Below, in pieces: positions 1-8,468 of a stretch of DNA of 64,000 nt (position 1 is its first letter; every line of letters starts with the position of its first letter). Origin of the DNA: Ottowia oryzae (GTDB lineage: Bacteria; Pseudomonadota; Gammaproteobacteria; Burkholderiales; Burkholderiaceae_C); assembly GCF_003008535.1 (NCBI RefSeq), contig NZ_CP027666.1, positions 1,116,001-1,180,000 on the forward strand. The letters are read 5' to 3'. Position numbers and translations under genes: made by a program. Below the pieces are notes generated by a model that did not search any database, was not told where the DNA came from, and saw nothing but the letters and a program-made list of their open reading frames with translations.

Positions 1-129
1 GCCGACCGCGTCGTGGCGCTGGAAGCCACGGGCCAGCGCTACCCCGAACGGCGCCACGTGCTGCTGCAGCGCTGGCGCGCGGGCTGCCTGAACGTGCACC
101 CCGCCGGGCAGGCTGCTGACAGAAGTTGA
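1..129 (+). CDS. C-terminal fragment of an unidentified protein (5' truncated)
   Basis: Frame 1 is open from the window edge to a TGA at 127-129 and gives the last 42 residues of a protein (ending GQAADRS). Codon positions are GC-rich in the third base, as in the neighbouring genes. The fragment is rich in Arg and Leu and I recognise no family. The next gene on the same strand starts 58 bases later. Confidence 0.4.
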   Translation, partial: ADRVVALEATGQRYPERRHVLLQRWRAGCLNVHPAGQAADRS

Positions 130-187
130 CAGCCCGGCTGCGCAAAGTGGCGCCTTCCCGTTGCCACTTTTGAATAAGGACGCCGCC

Positions 188-808
188 ATGTCAGCCCAGT
201 TGACCTTCTATACCAACCCCATGTCCCGCGCCCGCGTCGCTCGCTGGATGCTGGAAGAAACCGGGTTGCCGTACGACACCGTGGTGCTGGACTACGGCAC
301 CACCATGAAGGCGCCCGCGTTTCGCGCCATCAACCCCATGGGCAAGGTGCCCGCCCTGACGCACGGCGACACGGTCATCACTGAAAACGCTGCCATCTGC
401 ATGTACCTGGCCGACCTGGTGCCAGGCAAGCATTTGGCGCCCCCGGTGGGCAGCCCCGCGCGTGGGCCGTACTACCGCTGGATCAGCTTCATGGGGCCGC
501 TGGAGCAGCTCATGGTGGCCAAGAGCACCGGCGGTCCGCTGGCCGAGCCCGCCATGGCTGGCTACGGCACCGAGGACGACCTGGTCAACACGCTGGAAGC
601 GGCCGTGAAAGACCGCGCCCACCTGGCGGGTGACACCTTCACCGCGGCCGACCTGCTGGTGTCTGCCTACATCGGCTGGTACCTGCAATTTGGCCTGCTG
701 CCCGCGCGCCCGGCGTTCGCGCAGTTCGCGGCGCGGCATCGCGAACGCCCGGCCGCGCAGCGCGCCAACGAGCTGGACGGCCCCATTCCTGACCGCAAGC
801 CAGCCTGA
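188..808 (+). CDS. Glutathione S-transferase family protein
   Basis: The 206-residue protein has the thioredoxin-like N-terminal half of a soluble GST (LTFYTNPMSRARVARWMLEE, then NPMGKVPAL with the cis-Pro, then the ENAAICMYLAD glutathione-binding stretch) and a helical C-terminal half (TFTAADLLVSAYI). It probably conjugates or reduces electrophiles with glutathione in the cytosol; the substrate cannot be read from sequence. The ATG at 188 is chosen because AAGGA at 176-180 lies seven bases upstream. The ATG at 161 would lack this site and add residues unlike a GST start. It stands alone before pgpA. Confidence 0.85.
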   Translation: MSAQLTFYTNPMSRARVARWMLEETGLPYDTVVLDYGTTMKAPAFRAINPMGKVPALTHGDTVITENAAICMYLADLVPGKHLAPPVGSPARGPYYRWISFMGPLEQLMVAKSTGGPLAEPAMAGYGTEDDLVNTLEAAVKDRAHLAGDTFTAADLLVSAYIGWYLQFGLLPARPAFAQFAARHRERPAAQRANELDGPIPDRKPA

Positions 809-1169
809 GCGCGCGCTGCGGCCATCGTTGGGGCGGCGATGGGCCGTCGCCCTGGCTCGGCCTTGGCACAATGCGAGCAGGCGCCCGCTGAGCGTGGCGC
901 GCCGTCTGAGCCATGCCGCACCACCTGCCCGACACACCGAATGTTTCAACCGCCATGCGCGTGCCCGGCCAATGCGCGCGCACCGGCGCGATGACGTCAT
1001 CCGCGCCAAGATTCACCGCGCCGAAAGCCGCTGCGCCGCACCCTGCGGCCCACGGGGGCTGCCCGTGCCGCTGAGCAACGCCCCCCGCGACGACGTGCAG
1101 GACGTGGCCGCGCGCGATCTGCCGCGCCCGCCGCGCGAATCGGCGCAGGCCGCTGCGCGCGCCGAGCCG
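809..1169. other. Region with no supported gene upstream of pgpA
   Basis: Between the GST stop and the likely pgpA start, the pgpA frame stays open but encodes an Arg/Ala/Pro-rich stretch that resembles no family and has no clear ribosome binding site. Open frames are expected by chance at this G+C. Other bacteria often have thiL directly before pgpA; no trace of thiL is visible here. Confidence 0.5.
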
Positions 1170-1715
1170 GTGGCCCTCACCCCCACATCGCCCGGCGCGC
1201 AAGCTGCGCCCGGCGCACCCATTCGCCCCACGGCCCGCTTCATGCGCGCCCACCCGGCGCACTGGCTGGCGCTGGCCTTTGGCGCCGGGCTGTCGCCCGT
1301 GGCGCCCGGCACCGTGGGCACGCTGTGGGCGTGGCTGGTGTGGGCGCTGCTGCTGGCGCACCTGCCGCCCGTGGCGCAGGCGCTGGTGATCGGCCTTGGC
1401 GTGCCGGTGGCGTGGTGGTCCAGCACCGTCACCGCGCGCCACCTGCATACGGCCGACCCAGGCGCCATCGTGGTGGACGAAGTCGTCGCCTTCTGGATCG
1501 TGCTGTGGCTGGTCACGCCCGGCAGCTGGACGGCGCAGCTCGCTGCATTCGTCCTCTTCCGCTTTTTCGACGCCGCCAAGCCCGGGCCCATCGGCTGGGC
1601 CGACCGGCGCTTTCACGGCGCCAGTGGCTGGAAGGGCGGCTGGGGCATCCTGCTGGACGACCTGGTTGCCGCGTTCTGCACGCTGCTGGTCATCGCCATC
1701 TGGCGTGCGTGGTGA
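1170..1715 (+). CDS. pgpA: Phosphatidylglycerophosphatase A
   Basis: This membrane phosphatase removes the phosphate from phosphatidylglycerophosphate to give phosphatidylglycerol. Family marks are PVAPGTVGTLWAW near the N-terminus, DPGAIVVDEVVAFWI with the acidic residues, FRFFDAAKPGPIGW and the C-terminal GGWGILLDDLVAA. Several hydrophobic helices alternate with these motifs. The start is uncertain: GTG at 1170 keeps the RPTARFMRAHPAHW leader I associate with Comamonadaceae homologues, while ATG 1242 would give a shorter protein that still begins just before the first motif. The stop is four bases before the pncC ATG, so the two are probably cotranscribed. Confidence 0.85.
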   Translation: MALTPTSPGAQAAPGAPIRPTARFMRAHPAHWLALAFGAGLSPVAPGTVGTLWAWLVWALLLAHLPPVAQALVIGLGVPVAWWSSTVTARHLHTADPGAIVVDEVVAFWIVLWLVTPGSWTAQLAAFVLFRFFDAAKPGPIGWADRRFHGASGWKGGWGILLDDLVAAFCTLLVIAIWRAW

Positions 1716-1719
1716 ACCT

Positions 1720-1777
1720 ATGCTATTAAATCAGCAGCTGCCAGCGCAGACTGCACCAGCGCCAGCGGCCCATTTGG
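1720..1777 (-). repeat. Repeat family A, copy 1 (inside pncC start)
   Basis: CTATTAAATCAGCAGCTGCC at the left and AGCGCCAGCGGCCCATTTG at the right match the two ends of the dispersed ~60-bp palindromic element found about 15 times in the window. This copy covers the first 20 codons of the longer pncC reading. Confidence 0.7.
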
Positions 1778-2247
1778 TTATGAAGCTGGCCGACGCGCTG
1801 CGCGCAGCGCGCGCCATGCTGGCCACCGCCGAAAGCTGCACCGGCGGGCTGATCGCCGCCGCCTGCACCGACCTGGCGGGCAGCAGCGACTGGTTTGAAC
1901 GCGGCTTCGTCACCTACAGCAACGCCGCCAAGTCCGAGCTGCTGGGTGTGCCCGCTGCGCTGATCGACCAACACGGCGCCGTCAGCGAAGCGGTGGCGCT
2001 GGCCATGGCCGAAGGTGCGGTGCGCCATTCGCACGCGCAGGTCAGCGTGGCCGTGACGGGCGTGGCCGGGCCCGGCGGCGGCAGCGCAGCCAAGCCGGTG
2101 GGCACGGTGTGGGTGGCGTGGTGCGTGGGCGGCTGCGCAGAGGCGCAATGCCTGCACCTGGACGGCGACCGTGCCGCTGTGCGCGCGCAAACCGTGCAGC
2201 ACGCGCTGCAGGGCCTGCTGAGCCGGCTCGCCAACGGCGCGGCCTGA
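1720..2247 (+). CDS. pncC: Nicotinamide-nucleotide amidohydrolase (CinA C-terminal domain)
   Basis: PncC deamidates NMN to nicotinate mononucleotide in pyridine nucleotide recycling. The stand-alone CinA C-terminal domain is clear: TAESCTGGLIAAACT with the catalytic Ser region, GFVTYSNAAKSELLGV, VAVTGVAGPGGGSAAKPVGT and the C-terminal helix. Two starts are possible. ATG 1720 has GGTGA just upstream (inside the pgpA end) and gives 175 residues. ATG 1780 gives 155. The first 20 codons from 1720 come entirely from a dispersed repeat (1720-1777), so either the repeat extended the protein or the true start is 1780. Confidence 0.85.
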   Translation: MLLNQQLPAQTAPAPAAHLVMKLADALRAARAMLATAESCTGGLIAAACTDLAGSSDWFERGFVTYSNAAKSELLGVPAALIDQHGAVSEAVALAMAEGAVRHSHAQVSVAVTGVAGPGGGSAAKPVGTVWVAWCVGGCAEAQCLHLDGDRAAVRAQTVQHALQGLLSRLANGAA

Positions 2248-2468
2248 GTGGCCGGCAACGTCGGCGGGGCCACGCGCCGCCGTCGTCGCCATGAAGTGCG
2301 CGTCCGCTAAGATGGTTTGAACCCTTCGCGTGCCGCCGCGATGCCATTGCAGCGTTGTCGCGGCGCCTTCCCGGCAGGGCGAGGCCCGCCGCTGGATTAC
2401 TCCCTAAATCGCCCTCTGCGCAGGCGCCCGTGCCGCTCGCCGCGCTCACCGCTCCTGGAGCTTCCCCG

Positions 2469-4351
2469 ATGACGCCACCGATCACCTTCACCAACACCGT
2501 GCGCTACAGCACCCTGGCGCTGTGCGTGCTGGTGGCCGTGCTCAGCCTCTTTTCGCTGATCGGCTTTGGCACCGGGTTGCCGTGGCTGCTGCTGTCGCTG
2601 GCGCTGATCGCGCTGGGCGTGTACGACATGCAGCAGACGCGCCACGCCATCCTGCGCAACTACCCCATCCTGGGCCACCTGCGCTTTGCGCTGGAATTCA
2701 TCCGCCCCGAGATTCGCCAGTACTTCATTGAAAGCGATACCGAGGCCCAACCGTTTTCGCGCGCGCAGCGTTCCATCGTCTACCAGCGTGCCAAGGGCGA
2801 GCCGGACAACCGGCCTTTCGGCACGCAACTGGACGTGGGCGCCGAGGGCTACGAATGGGTCAACCATTCGATGCACCCCACCAAGATCGAATCGCACGAC
2901 TTCCGCATCTGGATCGGCGGCGACCCAGGCCAGCCGCGCGCCGGTGCCGCGCCGTGCACGCAGCCCACAGTGCCAGCGTGTTCAAGATCTCGGCGATGAG
3001 CTTCGGCGCCTTGTCGGCCAACGCCAGCCTGGCGCTCAACCAGGGCGCCAAGATCGGCGGCTTTGCGCACGACACGGGCGAGGGCTCCATCTCGCAGTAC
3101 CACCGCCAGCACGGTGGCGATCTGATCTGGGAAATCGGCGCGGGCTACTTCGGCTGCCGCAACGTCGACGGCACCTTCAGCGCCTAGCGCTTTACCGAGC
3201 AGGCGCGCGGGCCGCAGGTGAAGATGGTCGAGATCAAGCTCAGCCAGGGCGCCAAGCCGGGTCACGGCGGCGTGCTGCCCAAGGCCAAGATCACCCCCGA
3301 GATCGCGGCCGCGCGCGGCGTGCCAATGGGCGTCGACTGCATCTCGCCCGCAGCGCACAGCGCTTTCTCAACGCCGGCGGGCCTGATGCATTTCGTGGCG
3401 CAACTGCGCGAGCTGTCTGGCGGCAAGCCCACGGGCTTCAAGCTGTGCATCGGCCACCCTTGGGAATGGTTCGCCATCGCCAAGGCCATGCTGGAGACGG
3501 GCATCACGCCCGATTTCATCGTGGTGGATGGAGCCGAGGGCGGCACGGGCGCGGCGCCGGTGGAGTTCACCGACCACGTCGGCACGCCGCTGCAGGAAGG
3601 CCTGCGCCTGGTGCACAACACCCTGGTGGGCGTGGGCCTGCGCGATCGCATCAAGCTGGGCTGCGCGGGCAAGGTGACCAACTCGTTCGACATCGCGCGC
3701 ATGTTGGCGCTGGGGGCCGACTGGTGCAACTCGGGCCGCGCCTTCATGATGGCCGTGGGCTGCCTGCAGGCGCAAACCTGCCACACCGGACGCTGCCCCA
3801 CCGGCGTGACCACGCAAGACCCGCTGCGCCAGCGCGCGCTGGTGGTGGGCGACAAGGCGCCGCGCGTGGCGCAGTACCACGCCAACACGCTGCACGCGTT
3901 GAAAGAGCTGCTGCAGGCTGCGGGCCTGAAGCACACGGACGAAGTCACCACGCACCACATCGTGCGCCGCATCGACGATGCCGAGGTGCGCCTGCTGTCC
4001 TCCTTGATGCCGCAAGTGGCGCGCGGCGCCATCCTGGACGACCTGGCGCACCTGCCCAACGTGTTCCGCCTGTACTGGCCGCTGGCCAGCGCCCACAGCT
4101 TTGCGCCGCAACAGCCCGCCACCGATGCGGCGCCGCCCGACCTGCGCGACGCCGCGGCGCGACGCAAAAGCAACGCGCCCGCTTCGGCCAGCGAGGTGGC
4201 GCAGCAGCTGCGCACCGCCCCCGCTGCTGCGCAGCCGCATGCTGTGTCGGTCGAGCCGCAACAAGCGCCCGAACCGGTGGCCGCGCCGCCATCGCCCAGC
4301 GAGGTGCCGGTGACGTGGACGGCGTCCGACACGCACAACGCGCAGCATTGA
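2469..4351 (+). pseudogene. Broken FMN-binding glutamate synthase-like protein (GltB domain 2)
   Basis: The conceptual product has two N-terminal membrane helices (about residues 15-55), then an FMN-binding glutamate synthase domain with CTQP, ISAMSFGALSANA, GGFAHDTGEGSISQYH, KPGHGGVLPKAKIT, GAEGGTGAAP and CHTGRCPTGVTTQD, and an Ala/Pro-rich tail. Two lesions break it. A single T is missing between 2966 and 2967, where CCC-ACAGT stands for CCC-TACAGT (Tyr-Ser), which moves translation out of frame. A TAG at 3185-3187 sits where GAG (Glu) would fit (GTFSA[E]RFTEQARG). The frame then runs intact to 4351. Known relatives are stand-alone glutamate synthase-like oxidoreductases of unclear substrate. 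Either the gene is a recent pseudogene or the assembly has two errors. Confidence 0.85.
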
Positions 4352-4755
4352 CTGAGCGCGTGGCGCCCGTGCGCGTCGCCGCCGCTTGAGCCATGCGGCG
4401 CTGAATAGTTTTTTTGAGGCAAATCAGCCTGTAGCGCAAGCTGGATAAGCGCTGGAGGCTATTGATTAAATAGCGATTGGTTATCGGCGTCGCCGCCATT
4501 GGCGTGCTCAATCGACTCGAACCTTGCGCGCAAGAGTGGTTAGTACAGCCCCTCAGCCGGTTCGCGCAAGCCGCCAGTGGCAATTTGGAAAGCGCTCGCG
4601 TGATGACCTTTCTGGACGCAGAAAAGCGTGGCCGAAAGCGGCCAGCCTGGGCACGCCCGCAAGACGTTTCACGGGTGAAAACCCCTAGCGTTGTGCTGCA
4701 GTGCGCCACCCATAATTTGCCCGTTTTTCACCAACTATCGGGTAGCTCGGGCCAC
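4352..4755. other. Intergenic region before the Liv-type operon
   Basis: About 400 bases with no supported gene. It holds repeat A copy 2 at 4404-4473. The open frame upstream of livG from 4477 encodes nothing family-like. The operon promoter presumably lies between 4480 and 4740, but no convincing -35/-10 pair was found. Confidence 0.5.
4404..4473 (+). repeat. Repeat family A, copy 2
   Basis: CAAATCAGCCTGTAGCGCAA followed by AAGCGCTGGAGGCTATTGAT and TTAAATAG matches the dispersed element. It lies in the gap after the pseudogene. Confidence 0.75.
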
Positions 4756-5532
4756 ATGAGTTCGGACAACATTCTGGAAACGCGCGGGCTCGTCAAAGAG
4801 TTCAAGGGCTTCGTGGCCGTCAACGAGGTGAACCTCAAGGTGCGCCGCGGCAGCATCCATGCCTTGATCGGCCCCAACGGCGCGGGCAAGACCACGTGCT
4901 TCAACCTGCTCACCAAGTTTCTCGATCCCACGCGTGGCCAGATCCTGTTCGATGGCGTGGACATCACCAAGGAAAAGCCCGCCCAGATCGCCCGCCGCGG
5001 TGTGGTGCGGTCGTTCCAGATCTCGTCCACTTTCGCGCACATGAGCGTGCTGGAAAACGTGCGCGTGGCGCTACAGCAGACGCTGGGCACCGCCTACCAG
5101 TTCTGGAAGTCGGAAAGCACCCTCAACCAGCTGAACATGCGCTGCATGGAGCTGCTGGACGAAGTGGGTCTGACCGAGTATTCACACCTGCCCGCCGTCG
5201 AGCTGCCCTACGGCCGCAAGCGCGCGCTGGAGATCGCCACCACGCTGGCCATGGAGCCCAAGCTCATGCTGCTGGATGAACCCACGCAGGGCATGGGCCA
5301 TGAAGACGTGGACATGGTCACGCAGCTGATCAAGAAGGTGGCCGCCAACCGCACCGTGCTGATGGTGGAGCACAACATGAGCGTGGTCGGCAGCATCGCC
5401 GACATGATCACCGTGCTGCAGTTCGGCCAGGTGATCGCCGAAGGCCCTTACGCCGAAGTGTCGCGCAACCCGCAGGTGCTGGAGGCCTACATGGGCAGCG
5501 CCGAAGAAGCGCTGCAAGGCGCGCACGGCTGA
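4756..5532 (+). CDS. livG: Branched-chain-type ABC transporter ATP-binding protein (LivG-like)
   Basis: First gene of a five-gene HAAT-family importer. The 258-residue ATPase has Walker A GPNGAGKTT, the Q-loop near VVRSFQISSTF, an ABC signature diverged to LPYGRKRALEIA instead of LS[GH]GEQR, Walker B LMLLDEPTQGM and the switch His in VLMVEHNMSVV. ATG 4756 begins MSSDNILETRGLVKEF, as homologues do; the open frame further upstream has no family resemblance. The next gene follows 15 bases after the stop. Substrate class is probably amino acids, amides or small aromatic acids. Confidence 0.85.
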   Translation: MSSDNILETRGLVKEFKGFVAVNEVNLKVRRGSIHALIGPNGAGKTTCFNLLTKFLDPTRGQILFDGVDITKEKPAQIARRGVVRSFQISSTFAHMSVLENVRVALQQTLGTAYQFWKSESTLNQLNMRCMELLDEVGLTEYSHLPAVELPYGRKRALEIATTLAMEPKLMLLDEPTQGMGHEDVDMVTQLIKKVAANRTVLMVEHNMSVVGSIADMITVLQFGQVIAEGPYAEVSRNPQVLEAYMGSAEEALQGAHG

Positions 5533-5547
5533 CGGGGGAGACACGAC

Positions 5548-6264
5548 ATGAGCACATCGAATGCACCGCTGGCCATCCAGCTCAAGGACCTGCACGCCTG
5601 GTATGGCGAATCCCACATCCTGCATGGCGTCAACATGGACGTGCGCCAGGGCGAGGTGGTCAGCCTGCTGGGCCGCAACGGCGCCGGGCGCAGCACCACG
5701 CTGCGCGCCATCATGGGCCTGGTGGGCAAGCGCGCCGGCACCATCCAGGTGAACGGCACCGAAACGATCAAGATGGCGCCGCACCACATTGCGCGGCTGG
5801 GCGTGGGCTTCTGCCCCGAAGAGCGCGGCATCATGACTTCGCTCACCTGCCAGGAAAACCTGATGCTGCCCCCCAAGGTGGCCGAGGGCGGCATGAGCGT
5901 GGAAGAAATCTACGACATGTTCCCCAACCTAAAGGCGCGCCGCAACAGCCCGGGTGGGCGCCTGTCGGGCGGCGAGCAACAGATGCTGGCCGTGGGGCGC
6001 ATTCTGCGCACCGGTGCCAAAACGCTGCTGCTGGATGAAATTTCCGAAGGCCTGGCGCCGGTGATCGTGCAGGCGCTGGCACGCATGATCCGCGAGCTGC
6101 GCCAACGCGGCTTCACGGTGCTGATGGTGGAGCAGAACTTCCGCTTTGCCGCGCCGCTGGCCGACCGCTTCTACATCATGGAGCGTGGGTTGATCGTGCG
6201 CGAATTCAGCGCCGAAGAGCTGCAAGCCAACATGCACATGCTGCACGAGTACCTGGGCGTCTGA
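5548..6264 (+). CDS. livF: Branched-chain-type ABC transporter ATP-binding protein (LivF-like), Walker A Lys replaced by Arg
   Basis: Second ATPase of the importer, 238 residues, with signature RLSGGEQQMLAVGR, Walker B LLLDEISEGLAP and switch His-region replaced by VLMVEQNFRF (Gln, as is usual in LivF). The P-loop reads GRNGAGRSTT: the invariant Walker A lysine is arginine. A GGGGGAG ribosome site lies at about 5534-5540. The pair LivG/LivF would form an asymmetric ATPase dimer in which this subunit's site may be weak or regulatory. Confidence 0.85.
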   Translation: MSTSNAPLAIQLKDLHAWYGESHILHGVNMDVRQGEVVSLLGRNGAGRSTTLRAIMGLVGKRAGTIQVNGTETIKMAPHHIARLGVGFCPEERGIMTSLTCQENLMLPPKVAEGGMSVEEIYDMFPNLKARRNSPGGRLSGGEQQMLAVGRILRTGAKTLLLDEISEGLAPVIVQALARMIRELRQRGFTVLMVEQNFRFAAPLADRFYIMERGLIVREFSAEELQANMHMLHEYLGV

Positions 6265-6317
6265 GCGCTCTGGCCGGTGTTTTCACGTCTGTTCACTTAC
6301 CTGAAGGAGAAGTCTGT

Positions 6318-7529
6318 ATGAAACGCAAATTGCTGTGCGCCCTGATCGCGGGCATGGGTGCCGCCGGCGTGGCGCAAGCCCAGGTGTCGGGCAACGTCGT
6401 GAAGATCGGCGTGCTGAATGACATGTCTGGCCTGTACGCCGACATCGGCGGGCCAGGCTCGGTGGTCGCCGCCAAGATGGCGGTGGAGGACTACCTCAAG
6501 GCCACCAAGTCTTCGCTGAAGGTGGAAGTGGTATCCGCCGATCACCAGAACAAGCCGGACGTTGGCTCCAGCATTGCTCGCAAGTGGTACGACACCGATG
6601 GAGTGGACGCCATCGTCGACGTGCCCACTTCGTCGGTGGCCTTGGCCATCAACCAGGTCACGCGCGAAAAGGGCAAGGCCTTCATCAACACCGGCGCTGC
6701 CACCTCTGACCTGACGGGCAAGGACTGCTCGCCCAACACCGTGCACTGGCTGTACGACACCTGGATGCTGGCACACGGCACGGGCAGCGCAGTGGTGAAG
6801 GCCGGCGGCAACAGCTGGTTCTTCCTGACGGCCGACTACGCTTTCGGCCACGCGCTGGAACGCGACACTTCCGATGTGGTCAAAGGCGCCGGCGGCAAGG
6901 TGCTGGGCGCCGTCAAGGTGCCGCTGAACACGCAGGATTTCTCTTCTTTCCTGCTGCAGGCGCAGTCGTCCAAAGCCAAGATCATTGGCCTGGCCAACGC
7001 GGGTGGCGACACCATCAACTCGATCAAGCAGGCGTCCGAGTTCGGCATCACCAAAGGTGGCCAGAAGCTGGCGGGCCTGCTGGTGTTCCTGCCCGACGTG
7101 CATGGCCTGGGGCTGAACACGGCGCAGGGGCTGAACATCACCGAAGCTTTCTACTGGGACCAGAACGACCAGACCCGTGCCTGGACCAAGCGCTTCGCAC
7201 CGGCCAACGGTGGCAAGTACCCCAGCTCCGACCACGCGGGCGTATATGCGGGGGTGATTCACTACCTGAAGGCGGTCGACGCGGCCAAGACGGACGACGG
7301 CACCAAGGTGGTCGCCAAGATGAAGGAATTGCCCACCGACGACCCGCTGTTCGGCAAGGGTCAGATCCGCCAGGACGGCCGCAAGATCCATCCGGTCTAC
7401 CTCTTCGAGGTGAAGAAGCCCAGCGAGTCGAAAGGCCCGTACGACTACTACAAGACCGTCGCCACGATCCCGGCCGACAAGGCTTTCCGGCCGATGGATC
7501 AGGGCAGCTGCCAGCTGGTCAAGAAGTAA
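6318..7529 (+). CDS. Periplasmic substrate-binding protein of the Liv-type transporter
   Basis: The 403-residue protein begins with a signal peptide (MKRKLLCALIAGMGAAGVAQA, cleavage before QVSG) and continues as a type I periplasmic-binding fold typical of HAAT importers: KIGVLNDMSGLYADIGG, then VDAIVDVPTSSVALAIN, INTGAATSDLTG and GNSWFFLTADYAFGHALE. The ligand cannot be fixed; this subgroup in betaproteobacteria is often tied to amides or aromatic acids rather than leucine. AAGGAGA at 6303-6309 precedes the ATG. It lies between the ATPase and permease genes. Confidence 0.85.
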   Translation: MKRKLLCALIAGMGAAGVAQAQVSGNVVKIGVLNDMSGLYADIGGPGSVVAAKMAVEDYLKATKSSLKVEVVSADHQNKPDVGSSIARKWYDTDGVDAIVDVPTSSVALAINQVTREKGKAFINTGAATSDLTGKDCSPNTVHWLYDTWMLAHGTGSAVVKAGGNSWFFLTADYAFGHALERDTSDVVKGAGGKVLGAVKVPLNTQDFSSFLLQAQSSKAKIIGLANAGGDTINSIKQASEFGITKGGQKLAGLLVFLPDVHGLGLNTAQGLNITEAFYWDQNDQTRAWTKRFAPANGGKYPSSDHAGVYAGVIHYLKAVDAAKTDDGTKVVAKMKELPTDDPLFGKGQIRQDGRKIHPVYLFEVKKPSESKGPYDYYKTVATIPADKAFRPMDQGSCQLVKK

Positions 7530-7573
7530 TCAAGGCCCACTAAGGTCAGGCACTAGCAAGGCGTAGGACACGC

Positions 7574-8458
7574 ATGGATATCTTTGGCATTCCCATTCAG
7601 GCGATGATGGGGCAGTTGCTCATCGGCCTCATCAATGGCTCGTTCTACGCCTTGCTGTCGCTTGGCCTGGCCGTCATCTTCGGCCTGCTCAACATCATCA
7701 ACTTCACCCACGGGGCCCAGTACATGCTGGGCGCCTTTGGGGCTTACCTGCTGCTGAACAAATTCGGCCTGGGGTACTGGTGGTCGCTGCTGCTGGTGCC
7801 CCTGCTGGTGGGCGCGGCCGGTGTCGTCATCGAGCGCACCATGCTGGCGCGCCTGTACAAGCTGGATCACCTCTACGGCCTGCTGCTGACGTTCGGCCTG
7901 GGCCTGATGATCCAAGGGTTCTTTCGCAACGAATACGGCTCGACCGGCTTGCCGTACTCCATACCCGAGCAGCTCTCGGGCGGCTACAACCTGGGCTTCA
8001 TGTTCCTGCCCAAGTACCGCGGCTGGGTGATTCTGGCTTCGCTGGTGGTGTGTCTGGCCACGTGGTTCGTGATTGAGCGGACCAAGCTGGGCGGCTACCT
8101 GCGCGCGGCCACCGAAAACCCGCAGCTGGTGCAAGCCTTCGGCATCAACGTGCCACGCATGATCACGCTGACCTACGGCTTCGGTGTGGCACTGGCGGCG
8201 CTGGCCGGCGTGATGGCCGCGCCCATCTACCAGGTCAGCCCGCAAATGGGGGCCGATCTGATCATCGTGGTGTTCGCCGTGGTCGTGATCGGTGGCATGG
8301 GCTCCATCATGGGCGCCATCATCACCGGCTTCGCGCTGGGCCTGGTGGAGGGGCTGACCAAGGTTTTCTACCCCGAGGCTTCCACCACCGTGATTTTCGT
8401 GATCATGACCATCGTGTTGCTGATCCGCCCGGCCGGCCTCTTCGGCACCCAGAAGTAA
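7574..8458 (+). CDS. livH: Liv-type ABC transporter permease (LivH-like)
   Basis: The 294-residue inner-membrane permease has about eight hydrophobic helices and the LivH marks LINGSFYALLSLGLAVIFGL, NFTHGAQYMLGAF, RAATENPQLVQAFGINV and a C-terminal VVIGGMGSIMGAIITGF repeat that contacts the ATPases. It forms the membrane channel with LivM, whose gene starts 10 bases after this stop. Confidence 0.9.
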   Translation: MDIFGIPIQAMMGQLLIGLINGSFYALLSLGLAVIFGLLNIINFTHGAQYMLGAFGAYLLLNKFGLGYWWSLLLVPLLVGAAGVVIERTMLARLYKLDHLYGLLLTFGLGLMIQGFFRNEYGSTGLPYSIPEQLSGGYNLGFMFLPKYRGWVILASLVVCLATWFVIERTKLGGYLRAATENPQLVQAFGINVPRMITLTYGFGVALAALAGVMAAPIYQVSPQMGADLIIVVFAVVVIGGMGSIMGAIITGFALGLVEGLTKVFYPEASTTVIFVIMTIVLLIRPAGLFGTQK

Positions 8459-8468
8459 GCGACCGACC

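Noticed and set aside
1396..1719. Upstream extension of pncC
   Set aside because: The frame is open through the end of pgpA but encodes Ser/Arg-rich sequence unrelated to the CinA domain.
4477..4755. 93-codon upstream extension of livG
   Set aside because: No resemblance to ABC proteins, and the start at 4756 matches homologue N-termini.
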